From contig JBBRIE010000057.1 of NCBI GenBank assembly GCA_038221545.1, forward strand, positions 1 to 14,913: 14,913 bases of DNA, read 5' to 3'. Source of the stretch: JBBQNY01 sp038221545 (GTDB lineage Bacteria; Pseudomonadota; Gammaproteobacteria; Xanthomonadales; Ahniellaceae). Below are positions 6,796 through 14,859 of the stretch, piece by piece; position 1 is the stretch's first letter, and each line of letters opens with the position of its first letter. The notes under the pieces are model-generated. The model did not search any database. It saw only the letters and a program-made list of their open reading frames with translations, and was not told where the DNA came from. A program made the translations under genes and the position numbers.

Positions 6796-7647
6796 GTGAG
6801 CGAGTGGCTGCAGGCCCTGTTGCTGGGCATCATCGAAGGCATCACCGAATTCCTGCCGATCTCGAGCACCGGCCACCTGCTCATTGCGGAACACTGGCTC
6901 GGCGCGCGCTCGGATCTTTTCAACATCTCGATCCAGGCCGGAGCGATCCTGGCCGTCGTCGCGATCTACCGGCAGCGGCTCTGGCAGCTGGTCCGCGCAT
7001 TCTCGGGTGGCGCAGGGGCTGCCGTGGCGATCGAGATCCCGGGTGCCACCGACGCGCCGCAACCCGCCCGCGACTACGCTTGGAAGTTGATGCTGGCGTT
7101 CGGCGTCACCGCGATCCTCGGACTGGTCGTGAAATGGGCGGGATTCGAACTCCCGACGGAACTCGGCCCGATCGCCTGGGCGCTCGTCATCGGCGGCGGA
7201 TGGATGCTGCTGGCCGAGCGCTTCGCGGCGCAGCGGGCCGCCGTGCTCGGCGAACGCGCATCGATCTCGTGGAACGTCGCGGCCCTGGTGGGCGTGGCCC
7301 AGGTGATCGCGGGCGTTTTCCCCGGCACTTCGCGTTCCGCCGCGGCGATCTTCGTCGCGTTGCTCGCCGGCACCACGCACCGCGCCGCCGCGACCGAGTT
7401 CGCCTTCCTGGTGGGCATCCCCACGATGTTCGCAGCGAGCGCGTACGAACTGCTCGACGTGCTCCGGGAAAGCGGGCCGGGTGGCGAGGACTGGGGTCTG
7501 CTTGCGATCGCGTTCGTTGCCTCGGCCGTCACCGCTTTCATCGCGGTGAAATGGTTGCTGCGCTACATCCAGACGCACCGGTTCACGGTGTTTGCCGTGT
7601 ACCGGATCGTGCTCGGCGCAGCGCTCCTGGTCTGGCTTGCGCGCTGA
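6796..7647 (+). CDS. uppP: Undecaprenyl-diphosphatase UppP/BacA
   Basis: Inner-membrane phosphatase that recycles undecaprenyl pyrophosphate to the monophosphate carrier used for peptidoglycan and surface glycans; overproduction gives bacitracin resistance. It has 283 residues, close to the family norm, with about eight hydrophobic segments. The first signature is EGITEFLPISSTGHL (Glu14, Glu18, Ser24, His27). The second is FPGTSRSAAAI with Arg180, where most relatives have SRSG, so an Ala replaces the Gly. The GTG start at 6796 is fixed by GGGGGAGAA just upstream and by alignment with the family N-terminus. The stop lies only 6 bp from the stop of the convergent gene. Function is well supported. 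Confidence 0.94.
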   Translation: MSEWLQALLLGIIEGITEFLPISSTGHLLIAEHWLGARSDLFNISIQAGAILAVVAIYRQRLWQLVRAFSGGAGAAVAIEIPGATDAPQPARDYAWKLMLAFGVTAILGLVVKWAGFELPTELGPIAWALVIGGGWMLLAERFAAQRAAVLGERASISWNVAALVGVAQVIAGVFPGTSRSAAAIFVALLAGTTHRAAATEFAFLVGIPTMFAASAYELLDVLRESGPGGEDWGLLAIAFVASAVTAFIAVKWLLRYIQTHRFTVFAVYRIVLGAALLVWLAR

Positions 7648-7653
7648 CGGTCG

Positions 7654-9771
7654 CTATTCGCGGAGGTCGCGGGCGAGCGCATCGAACTTCGCGAAGGCCG
7701 GTGCCAGCGGCTCCGCATAACGGCGCCAGGTTCCGGCGAGAAAGCGCGCAGCCAGCGTACGCGGCGGCTGGCGTTCGGCGGCGAAGCGCGCACCCGGCAC
7801 CAGTGCCGGCGTGCCGAGCAGTTCGCCGAGGCGTCGACCGCAGGCTTCCGGATCGTCGAGCAGTTCGGCGGTGTTGAGCGCCAGCACCGGGAGACCGCTG
7901 AATCGCGCGGTCGCGATGAGGTGCTGCAACGCGGTGGACAGCCAGCTGGCAGCCGCAACGGGGTCCGGGATCGCCCAACCAGCGCGCGTGCCGAACGCCA
8001 GCCAGTTGAGCAGCGCTTCGCGCGGATCGTCGGTCGCGAGGATCAAAGGCAACGCGCCGAACACCGACTTCACCGGCACGACCAGGCGCGCGTCCCACGC
8101 CGGCAGCCAGTCCACCAGGCGCGCGTCGTCGGACAGGGGCAGGCGGGATAGCGCGCGGTCGTACTGGCGTGCGAAGAGTTGCGCATCGGTTTCGCTGATG
8201 CCACTCGCGTAACGATCGCCGTCGAGCTTGCTGAAGCCGTCATTGCGGCCATCACGACGGAACCGGTCGGAAAGTACGAGCTGGCCGTTGTCCGTCAGCA
8301 GCGCCGCGATGAGATCGGCGCCGCTCCCCGGCGTCCCGAGCAGCATCGCCGCCGGCGGGCGCTCGACCAGTGGCGCGGGCGTGGTCTGCCCCTGCGCGAG
8401 CCGCTCGGCCGCTTCACGGTCGAGTGTCCGCACGCGGGGAGGTCGACCCTCGCCCCGCGCGTCGTGCGCACGGCGCCAGTACCCGAGGGCCGCCGGCAGA
8501 TCGTCGCCGAGATGGGCGGCGCATCCGGTCAGGCCCAGCCACGCCACGCGTCGCGGCGGTGGCAGCGTGAGGACGTCGACGCTGTTCGCGAGCTTCAATG
8601 CCACGGCGGAGTCCCCGCGCAGCAGTGCGGCATTCATCAGCAGGCCGGTGGCACCGGATTGCCCCGGGGCCAGCTCGAGCGCGCGCGCCGCCAGCGCTTC
8701 GGACTCCTCGTGTTCACCGCTACGCTCGAGCACCGCAGCCAGCGCCGCGAGGGTATCCGCGTCGTCGGGCTTGAGTTCGAGTGAGCGACGCAGGAACGGC
8801 AGCGCCTCAGCCTCCTGGCCGCGCTGCGCCAGCAGGCCTGCAAGCACGCGCAGCGTCATCGCGTCATCGCGCTCGCGGGCCACGTGCTCACGGCAGGCTT
8901 CGATCGCCGCGTCCACGCGACCGCTCTGGCGCATCACCGCGACCCACCGATGCAGTGCTTCGCGATCGTGGGGTTGCAAGGCGCGCAGCGCGCCATAAGC
9001 CTCGATGGCGCCGTCGATGTCGCCGCGCGCGAGCGCCAGTTCGGCACGCTCGGTCGCGGTGGCCGCCGCCTGGTCCGGCAGCGCGGCCAGGCGCTCCAGC
9101 ACCGCTTCCGCGCCCGTGAAGTTGCCGCGTTCGCGGTGCGCGCGCAGCAGCATTTTCAGGGTCGCGGGCGAATCGGGGCGCAGACGCAGTGCATTCTCCA
9201 GCGCCTGTTCCGCGAAATCGTGTTGGCCATTTCCGATCAGCGCACGCCCGAAACTCGCCTGTGTCGCGGAGTTGTCCGGATCGAGCGTGGCGGCGCGGGA
9301 CAGATATTGCACGGCGCCCGCGAAATCGCCGCGGTCCGCGAGCAGGTTGCCGTAGCCGAGCAGCACGTCCGCCCGGTCGCGCTCGGTCAGCAGCGCCCGT
9401 TTGAAGTGGTCTTCGGCACGCGCATCGTCGCCCTGGAGGCGTGCGATGTGTCCGAGCGCGCTGTAAGCGGACGTCTGGTTCGGGTCGAGGCGCAGCGCCG
9501 TCTCGAAGTCGGCGCGCGCAGCCGCCCACAAACGTGCATGGAACTCGATCCCCGCGAGCGTTATGTAGAAGGTCGCCTGGTCGGGCCGCAGTTCGACGGC
9601 CTGCCGCGCAAGCTGCAGCGCTTCGCCGATCGCCCCCCGCTGGCGACGCACGATCGCCAGCAGGTGCAGTCCGTCGGCATCCTCGGGATTGAAGCCAAGC
9701 CACTCGCGATAGCGGGCCTCGGCTTCGGCCAGACGGCCGCTCTTGTGGAATTCGTAGGCTTCTTCGAGCAT
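7654..9771 (-). CDS. TPR-repeat protein with divergent sulfotransferase-like C-terminal domain
   Basis: This 705-residue protein has no signal peptide. About eleven to thirteen TPR units run from residue 1 to 440; clear ones end in ARYREWLGFNPED, FETALRLDPNQ, LENALRLRPDS and LRRSLELKPDD. The C-terminal part, about 474-660, resembles the TPR-linked sulfotransferase family: AMLLGTPGSGADLIAALL (475-492) in the place of the PAPS-binding P-loop, VDWLPAWD, KSVFGALPLILATDDPREALLNW (568-590) in the place of the 3'-phosphate site, and VLALNTAELLDDPEACGRRL. The usual PRSGTT loop is altered to TPGSGAD, so activity and substrate are uncertain. The start at 9771 (MLEEAYEF) begins directly with the first TPR; an ATG at 9807 is an unlikely alternative. 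It converges with uppP. Confidence 0.8.
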   Translation of the reverse strand: MLEEAYEFHKSGRLAEAEARYREWLGFNPEDADGLHLLAIVRRQRGAIGEALQLARQAVELRPDQATFYITLAGIEFHARLWAAARADFETALRLDPNQTSAYSALGHIARLQGDDARAEDHFKRALLTERDRADVLLGYGNLLADRGDFAGAVQYLSRAATLDPDNSATQASFGRALIGNGQHDFAEQALENALRLRPDSPATLKMLLRAHRERGNFTGAEAVLERLAALPDQAAATATERAELALARGDIDGAIEAYGALRALQPHDREALHRWVAVMRQSGRVDAAIEACREHVARERDDAMTLRVLAGLLAQRGQEAEALPFLRRSLELKPDDADTLAALAAVLERSGEHEESEALAARALELAPGQSGATGLLMNAALLRGDSAVALKLANSVDVLTLPPPRRVAWLGLTGCAAHLGDDLPAALGYWRRAHDARGEGRPPRVRTLDREAAERLAQGQTTPAPLVERPPAAMLLGTPGSGADLIAALLTDNGQLVLSDRFRRDGRNDGFSKLDGDRYASGISETDAQLFARQYDRALSRLPLSDDARLVDWLPAWDARLVVPVKSVFGALPLILATDDPREALLNWLAFGTRAGWAIPDPVAAASWLSTALQHLIATARFSGLPVLALNTAELLDDPEACGRRLGELLGTPALVPGARFAAERQPPRTLAARFLAGTWRRYAEPLAPAFAKFDALARDLRE

Positions 9772-10032
9772 CGGGGTGCGCGGCACGTGGCAGCGCGGTC
9801 GGGTCAAGTCGGGCCGCGTAGTTTGCCAGCTTTGCCGCCCGCGCCCGCGTGCACCGTGACCGAAACGCGCCGAACGAGGCGCTTTCGGCTACATTACGCG
9901 CCCCCCGCGCAGCCGGGTCGCGACGAAGGCGCTTGCGCAGACGTCCTGCTGTTGCCGCGCACAAGGTGGATGCTCACGCGCAGATCACTGGCGTGCGGGC
10001 CGAATGCCAACGAGTTCACCAAGGATTACCCG
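9772..10032. other. Divergent intergenic region between the TPR-sulfotransferase and the YbaY-like lipoprotein
   Basis: The region holds the 5' ends of two divergent genes, so promoters for both should lie here or inside the genes. I see only a weak -10-like TACATT at 9890-9895 on the plus strand, without a matching -35, and AAGGA (10021-10025) as ribosome binding site for the lipoprotein. No convincing operator, terminator or small gene is visible. Confidence 0.4.
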
Positions 10033-10908
10033 ATGCGCAAACTACTTCCCGCCGCGCTGCTGGCAAGCATCGCACTCGCTGCGTGCAACAGTTCTGATCA
10101 GGCCGCGACCAGCGCGACGCCCACTACGGGCGCAACCACTGCCGCGACCGGGCCGTCTGTTGCGAAGAATGCAGTCACCGGCATGCTGCGCACCAAGGAC
10201 GGCGCGCTCGCCGAACTGCCCGAGGGTGCGGTCGTGACCGTGCGCCTGCTCGATGGCACGCGCAGCGATGCACCACCTGCCGAGGTGCTGGCCGGGGTCG
10301 TGGATTCGACTGGCACCTTGCCGATGCCGTACACGCTCACCTTCGATCCGAAGACCGTCGAGCGCATGGCGACCTATCTGGTCGACGCGAATGTCACCTT
10401 GAACGGCCAGCTGCTTTTCCTGACGTCCGATCGCCTGCCGGTGCTTACGCAGGGTGCCGGCAACAGCATCGACATTCCGTTGATCCAGGGTCTCGCGCTG
10501 ACGGCTCCGGCCACCGAAGCGGACCAAGCCAAGCGTCTCTACGCCGATCTCGAGGCGCAGCTCGGTGCCATGCGGCGAGTGGTAGGCGATCGCATCGTCG
10601 GCGACACCACGATCGGCTGGGACGCGTTCGCGGACCTCACCGGCGTGCGAGTGGTGCGTGAAAACGTCGACTATGGCGAAGCGGGCGGCAAGGCCTCGCT
10701 CAAGTACGCCTATCGCGATGGCAAGCCGTGGGTGGCCGTCATGGAACAGGGCGGCAGCCGGACGATGGTCGTGTGGGACAAGTTCGGCAACATCGTGCTG
10801 CGCGAGGTCACCCGCGACGGCGCGACCAGCGAGGCCAGCGAGTCGGTGGCCGCCGAGCTCAAGCGCGGCAGCGAGGAAATCCAGGGAATCGTCTCCGCCA
10901 GACTCTGA
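10033..10908 (+). CDS. YbaY-like lipoprotein with extra C-terminal domain
   Basis: Lipoprotein of 291 residues. The signal ends in lipobox LAAC with Cys18; Asn at +2 suggests the outer membrane. A Thr/Ala-rich linker (19-45) leads to a YbaY/YscW-type beta domain at about 46-155: VTGMLRTKDGALAELPEGAVVTVRL is followed by SDAPPAEVLAG, PYTLTFDP, VNLNGQ-like VTLNGQLLFLTSD and LPVLTQG. E. coli YbaY stops after this domain. Here about 130 further residues follow (162-291), with TTIGWDAFADLTGVRVV, KYAYRDGKPWVAVMEQGG and VWDKFGNIVLREVTRDG; I do not recognise this part. The start has AAGGA 7 bp upstream. The role of the family is poorly defined (envelope, possibly chaperone-like). Nothing in the neighbourhood settles it. 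Confidence 0.78.
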   Translation: MRKLLPAALLASIALAACNSSDQAATSATPTTGATTAATGPSVAKNAVTGMLRTKDGALAELPEGAVVTVRLLDGTRSDAPPAEVLAGVVDSTGTLPMPYTLTFDPKTVERMATYLVDANVTLNGQLLFLTSDRLPVLTQGAGNSIDIPLIQGLALTAPATEADQAKRLYADLEAQLGAMRRVVGDRIVGDTTIGWDAFADLTGVRVVRENVDYGEAGGKASLKYAYRDGKPWVAVMEQGGSRTMVVWDKFGNIVLREVTRDGATSEASESVAAELKRGSEEIQGIVSARL

Positions 10909-11281
10909 TCGCGTTGGTCTGTACACGGGGGGCGGCTGCGAAGGTGCCCACCGTGCCGGCAATCGCGCGGCGACCACTGCGCGAGGCGGCGCGCGATGCG
11001 CCGTGGTGTCAGGGCGCGGTGTTCGCTGCGCTGCGGCGAGTTTCTTTCTCGGCACGGAAGACATCTGCAAGCGCGTAGAACATGAACTTTGCGCGTCAGC
11101 AGGCGGGGCGGCTTGCGCCTTGAGCCGGCTGGCCTCGCCTCCCCGCCGCCGCGTGCCCGTTCAGCCGGCATGGCGAACGAGCACGTGACCGGGTGTTCCA
11201 AATGAGGGGTGACGCGCAATGCATTCCTGATAATCTGGCAGTTGCGGCCTCAAAGTAGGCGGGCGCCCTGGGGGAAGGTCG
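10909..11281. other. 373-bp gap upstream of the autotransporter gene; weak promoter signal
   Basis: No supported gene is present; the longest sensible small frames are very short (for example 13 codons from 11081). An inverted repeat GGCGGGG (11102-11108) / CCCCGCC (11141-11147) with a 32-nt loop may end the lipoprotein transcript, but there is no T-run. GATAAT at 11229-11234 is a good -10 match for the downstream gene; no clear -35 is found at 16-18 bp. The ribosome binding site of the autotransporter is GGGGGAAGG just before 11282. The gap is long for this compact window and may hold regulatory sequence or an untranslated leader. Confidence 0.4.
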
Positions 11282-14200
11282 ATGAGCAGTTCTGCCGTTG
11301 CACGACTTGCGGCGTTCGCCGCCGCGTTGCTGTTGTCGAGTGTCGTCTACGCTCAGACGACCTACGCCGGGTTCAGCGACAACACGATTGCGCAGATCCC
11401 TACACCCACTTCCAGCGGTCAGGCGTTCTGCGCAGCCAACCCCAACGTCATCTTTGCGGTGAGGTCGACGGTGACCGGGCCGACATCGGTGAACGAAAAC
11501 GCGGGCACGATCCAGGTCAACTTCAGTTACCTGTTGGTTGCGTATTGTGGACCACCGGGTTCGGCAACTGAATTGAGCTTCGACGCCGACGCGGCCGGGA
11601 GCGCCACGCCCAACGTGGACTACACCCCCGGCAGTGCCACAAGGCCCAGCTTCGGCCCTCTGACCCAGTTCGCGTCCGGCCAGACCACGGCGACGACGTT
11701 GCCCATTACCATCATTGACGATTCGAGCCCGGAACCGACCGAGACCATCATTATCGATGATGTCGCCCGTGCGACGCTTACTTCCTCGAGCACCACCACG
11801 TTTACGTCGGCGCCTTCGCCCGACTTCACCATCAACATCCTCGACAACGACAGCGGCCCGACGGGCGCTGATCTTGCGATATCGCAGAGCAACAACGCGC
11901 CGACCCCGTTGGTAGTGGGCAGCACATTCCAGAAAACGCTGAGCGTGACGAACAATGGTCCGTCGGCCGCGAGCAACATCATCGTCGGCGACAATCTTGC
12001 GCCCCAGTTGATGTTCGTCAGCAGCACCTGCGGCGCCAACGCGAATGGGCAGTTCATTTCTTATTCGATTGCGACGCTGGCCAATGGCGCAACCAGCGCC
12101 TGCGCGTTGACGCTGCGGGTTATTGCCACGGGCAGCATCTCGAACACCGCGTCGATCACGAGTTCGCAGCCTACCGATCCCAACACAACCAACAATTCGA
12201 CCACCGCGACGATCGGCACCGCGACCGCCAATCAACCACCGGTGGTGACTAGCTGCACCGCGACTTCCATGAACGGTCAGCCCGTCACGTTTGACCTGCT
12301 GCCGTGCGCAAGCGATCCCGAGGGTGGGCCGTTGACGTTCACGCCCGGAGCGCAACCACTACCTTCGCAGGGCAGTTTCACCGTGGACGGCCACTTTGCG
12401 ACGTTCACGCCCGCGTCCGGATTTCAGGGCACGGTCCAGCTTCCCATCCAGGTCCGGGATGACGCGAACAACGTCACCAACCTTGTTGCCCAGGTCACGG
12501 TGACAGGCAATGCCGTCAATCAGCCGCCCATCACCACCAACGGCACCGCCGCGACCATGGGTGTGCAGCCCGTCACGGTCAACCTGGCCACGCTGGTGAC
12601 CGATCCCGAGAACGACGCGCTGACCTTCGCCGTGGCAGTTCCGCCGCCGGCTGCGCAAGGCACCGCAACCTTGTCGGGCAGCAGCCTCACCTTCACGCCG
12701 ACGCGCGGGTTCCAGGGCAATGCGGTGATCGGCCTCACCGCCCGCGATGCACTGAATCCGGCCATGCCCTTCACCGTGACGGTGACGGTCACGAACAATC
12801 CGCTCAATCGGCCGCCCGTGGCGGTGACTCCGAGCGCAGCGGCGCCGCCTTCGAATGGCGGGGCAGAAGTGAGCATCATGTTGGTCCCGCTGTTCAACGA
12901 CCCGGACGGCGACGCGCTCACGTTCGCCATCGCCACGCCGCCCGCCAACGGCACCGCGCGCGTGGTCGGTTCGACAGCGTTCTACTCTCCCACGGCCAAC
13001 TTTGAGGGCTCCGATCAGTTCGTGGTGCGCGCGACCGATCCTTCGGGCCTGACGACGACGGTCATCATCACGGTCGGGGTCAGCGGCAATCTCGATCCGG
13101 CCGAGACCGCGGACGACCTCAATGACGCGCTTGACACCATCGGCGGTGGCAGCGAAGTCGCGCGGGGCGCGGTCGCCGCGGTGGCCACTGCCTGTGGCGC
13201 GGCGGGCGCCAACAGCGGCGCGCTGGCGACCTGTAACGCCCTGGTCGATGCCGCCGATGCAAGCAACGGCGCCGCGGTCGAGGACGCGCTCGAGAACCTC
13301 GCGGCAGAGGAAATCTCCGCGCAGAGCAACGTCGCAACCGCGATCATGTCGCAGCAGCGCGCCAACGTGGCGGCGCGCATGGCGGCGGTACGTGGCGGCG
13401 CGAGTGGTCTGAGCCTGGCCGGCCTGTCGATGTTCGCGGGCAACGGTGCGCTGTCGCTCGGAATGTTCGGGCAGGATTTCAATGCAGCTCAGGACGAAAG
13501 TGCAGCGGGCGGCAACGGAGACTTGCGGCCGAGCCCGTGGGGGGTGTTCGTCAACGGCAGCATCGGCGGCGGCAACCGCGACGGCGGCGGCACCGAGGCA
13601 GGCTTCGATTTCGACAACTACGGACTCACCGGCGGCGTCGACTATCGCCTCAACGACCAGGCGTTCGTCGGACTCGCGCTCGGCTACAGCGCCGCCGAGG
13701 TCGATCTCGACAATGCCTCGGGCGAGCTGGACACCGATGGACTGGGGCTCACTGCCTATTACTCCTGGTACGGCACCAACGGCTGGTACGCGGACGGCTC
13801 GCTCGGCTATTTCCGCAACGACTACGAGCAGCTGCGCGTGATCGACCTGACGGCGATTGGCCTGACCATCGATCGGGCCCTGTCCGAGACCGATGCCAGC
13901 CAGTTTGTGGCGACGCTTGGCATCGGCTACGAGTTCTCGCGCAATGGCTGGTTGCTGACGCCGGAATTCCGCATCGAGTACGCCGGCACCGACATCGACG
14001 GCTTCGAGGAGACCGGCAGCAACGACTCGGGCTTCCTGCTGAGCTTCCCCGACCAGAGCTTCCAGTCGCTGCAGTACTCGGGAGCCTTGCAGGTAGCACG
14101 CGCGATCAGCATCTCCAGCGGCGTGGTGCAGCCATTCCTGCGCCTCGATTGGTACTACGAGAGCGACAACGACGGCTTCACGATCATCCCGCGTCTGCGC

Positions 14201-14389
14201 AGCGACCCGACCCAGCCGTTCGCCGCGATCGTGATCGACGATCCGGACCGCAACTACGGCAGCATCTCGGGCGGCCTGTCGTGGGTCAGGCCCGGCGGAA
14301 CGCAGATGTACGTCTCGCTGTTCCGCACCTTCGCCTACGACGACCTCGAGCAGTGGGTGCTGCGCGGCGGATTGCGCTGGGAGTTCTGA
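11282..14389 (+). CDS. Autotransporter (type Va-like) with Calx-beta, DUF11 and cadherin-like passenger modules
   Basis: Surface protein of 1035 residues. A Sec signal peptide covers about 1-24 (cut after VYA). The passenger has a Calx-beta-like module at about 60-190 (TSVNENAG, PNVDYTPGSAT, IIDDSSPEPTETI, INILDND), a DUF11 module at about 196-312 (ADLAISQSNN, VTNNGPSAASN, NTASITSSQPTDPNTTNN) and three cadherin/Big_9-like modules at about 317-410, 413-506 and 509-600, each with a DPxxxxLTF motif and FTP/YSP-x3-F(Q/E)G. A helical Ala-rich segment follows (605-705) with Cys638 and Cys651. The C-terminal beta-barrel, about 750-1035, is of the Autotransporter family and ends in aromatic LRWEF, the expected Bam signal. 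The start has a strong GGGGGAAGG. Adhesion or biofilm is a plausible role but only inferred. No protease catalytic site is evident. Confidence 0.88.
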   Translation: MSSSAVARLAAFAAALLLSSVVYAQTTYAGFSDNTIAQIPTPTSSGQAFCAANPNVIFAVRSTVTGPTSVNENAGTIQVNFSYLLVAYCGPPGSATELSFDADAAGSATPNVDYTPGSATRPSFGPLTQFASGQTTATTLPITIIDDSSPEPTETIIIDDVARATLTSSSTTTFTSAPSPDFTINILDNDSGPTGADLAISQSNNAPTPLVVGSTFQKTLSVTNNGPSAASNIIVGDNLAPQLMFVSSTCGANANGQFISYSIATLANGATSACALTLRVIATGSISNTASITSSQPTDPNTTNNSTTATIGTATANQPPVVTSCTATSMNGQPVTFDLLPCASDPEGGPLTFTPGAQPLPSQGSFTVDGHFATFTPASGFQGTVQLPIQVRDDANNVTNLVAQVTVTGNAVNQPPITTNGTAATMGVQPVTVNLATLVTDPENDALTFAVAVPPPAAQGTATLSGSSLTFTPTRGFQGNAVIGLTARDALNPAMPFTVTVTVTNNPLNRPPVAVTPSAAAPPSNGGAEVSIMLVPLFNDPDGDALTFAIATPPANGTARVVGSTAFYSPTANFEGSDQFVVRATDPSGLTTTVIITVGVSGNLDPAETADDLNDALDTIGGGSEVARGAVAAVATACGAAGANSGALATCNALVDAADASNGAAVEDALENLAAEEISAQSNVATAIMSQQRANVAARMAAVRGGASGLSLAGLSMFAGNGALSLGMFGQDFNAAQDESAAGGNGDLRPSPWGVFVNGSIGGGNRDGGGTEAGFDFDNYGLTGGVDYRLNDQAFVGLALGYSAAEVDLDNASGELDTDGLGLTAYYSWYGTNGWYADGSLGYFRNDYEQLRVIDLTAIGLTIDRALSETDASQFVATLGIGYEFSRNGWLLTPEFRIEYAGTDIDGFEETGSNDSGFLLSFPDQSFQSLQYSGALQVARAISISSGVVQPFLRLDWYYESDNDGFTIIPRLRSDPTQPFAAIVIDDPDRNYGSISGGLSWVRPGGTQMYVSLFRTFAYDDLEQWVLRGGLRWEF

Positions 14390-14414
14390 GCAAGGGTAGC
14401 GGGGTCGACATTGA

Positions 14415-14430
14415 GGGCCAGGGAAGGCCC
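14415..14430. repeat. Short stem-loop after the autotransporter gene
   Basis: GGGCC (14415-14419) and GGCCC (14426-14430) with loop AGGGAA form a small GC-rich hairpin 26 bp past the autotransporter stop. There is no T-run, so termination is only possible, not shown. The rest of the gap up to 14535 holds nothing that I can identify. Confidence 0.3.
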
Positions 14431-14535
14431 AGCGTAAGCTCAGCAGCGCCGCCTGCGAAGCGCAGCCAATTCAGCGCGAATGAAACCTTCCAGCGCGGCC
14501 ATCGTTGACACGGGACTCGGCAAATTGCGGGGCAG

Positions 14536-14859
14536 TCATCGCGCGCGGTGCGCCCATCGATGGGCGTACACGAGCATGGCCACGCCCGACGCCAGAGGCC
14601 CCATGCCGAATATGCCACCGAGCCCACACAGATTGCTGGAGTCGGCCGACGTGCACAGCAGCCCGATGCCGAGCGCGGTTCCTGCAATGAATCCTGCGAT
14701 TCCCCACAGGGCAAGCCCGCCGACGTAGCGCAAGACAGATGTTCTGCCCGCGGCGCGCGGAGCGTCGCGATTCACCACGTAGTAGACCAGTGATGCCGCG
14801 AATCCGAGCGTCCAGACGACCGGACCAATCATGATCAGCGGATTGAGCAGAAAGTTCAC
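14536..14859 (-). CDS. Small multi-pass membrane protein, unknown function
   Basis: The protein has 107 residues. Hydrophobic stretches suggest three to four membrane segments: NPLIMIGPVVWTLGFAASLV, YVGGLALWGIAGFIAGTALG, then a short Cys-containing loop (LCTSADSSNLCG, two cysteines 9 apart) and GIFGMGPLASGVAMLVYAHR. The C-terminus is basic (RWAHRAR), likely cytoplasmic. The start is chosen as GTG at 14859 because GGAGG (14868-14872) lies 8 bp upstream; an ATG at 14898 would add 13 residues but has no ribosome binding site in view. I do not recognise the family. It converges with the autotransporter gene. The paired cysteines could form a disulfide in a periplasmic loop. Confidence 0.6.
   Translation of the reverse strand: MNFLLNPLIMIGPVVWTLGFAASLVYYVVNRDAPRAAGRTSVLRYVGGLALWGIAGFIAGTALGIGLLCTSADSSNLCGLGGIFGMGPLASGVAMLVYAHRWAHRAR

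Noticed and set aside
8600..9771. Repeated pattern of about 100 bp in the TPR gene that could look like tandem DNA repeats
   Set aside because: Periodicity of 34 codons is the TPR protein repeat; the DNA itself is too divergent to be a recent tandem array, and it is not a CRISPR array.
9890..9895. TACATT as -10 promoter element for the lipoprotein gene
   Set aside because: No -35 at 16-18 bp and about 140 bp from the start codon; too weak to list as a promoter.
8884..10032. Upstream extension of the lipoprotein frame back into the TPR gene
   Set aside because: The lipobox signal peptide and ribosome binding site fix the start at 10033; the extension is antisense to the TPR protein.
11096..12355. 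Minus-strand open frame opposite the autotransporter start
   Set aside because: Low-complexity Arg/Gly-rich shadow of the autotransporter gene with no ribosome binding site or domain.
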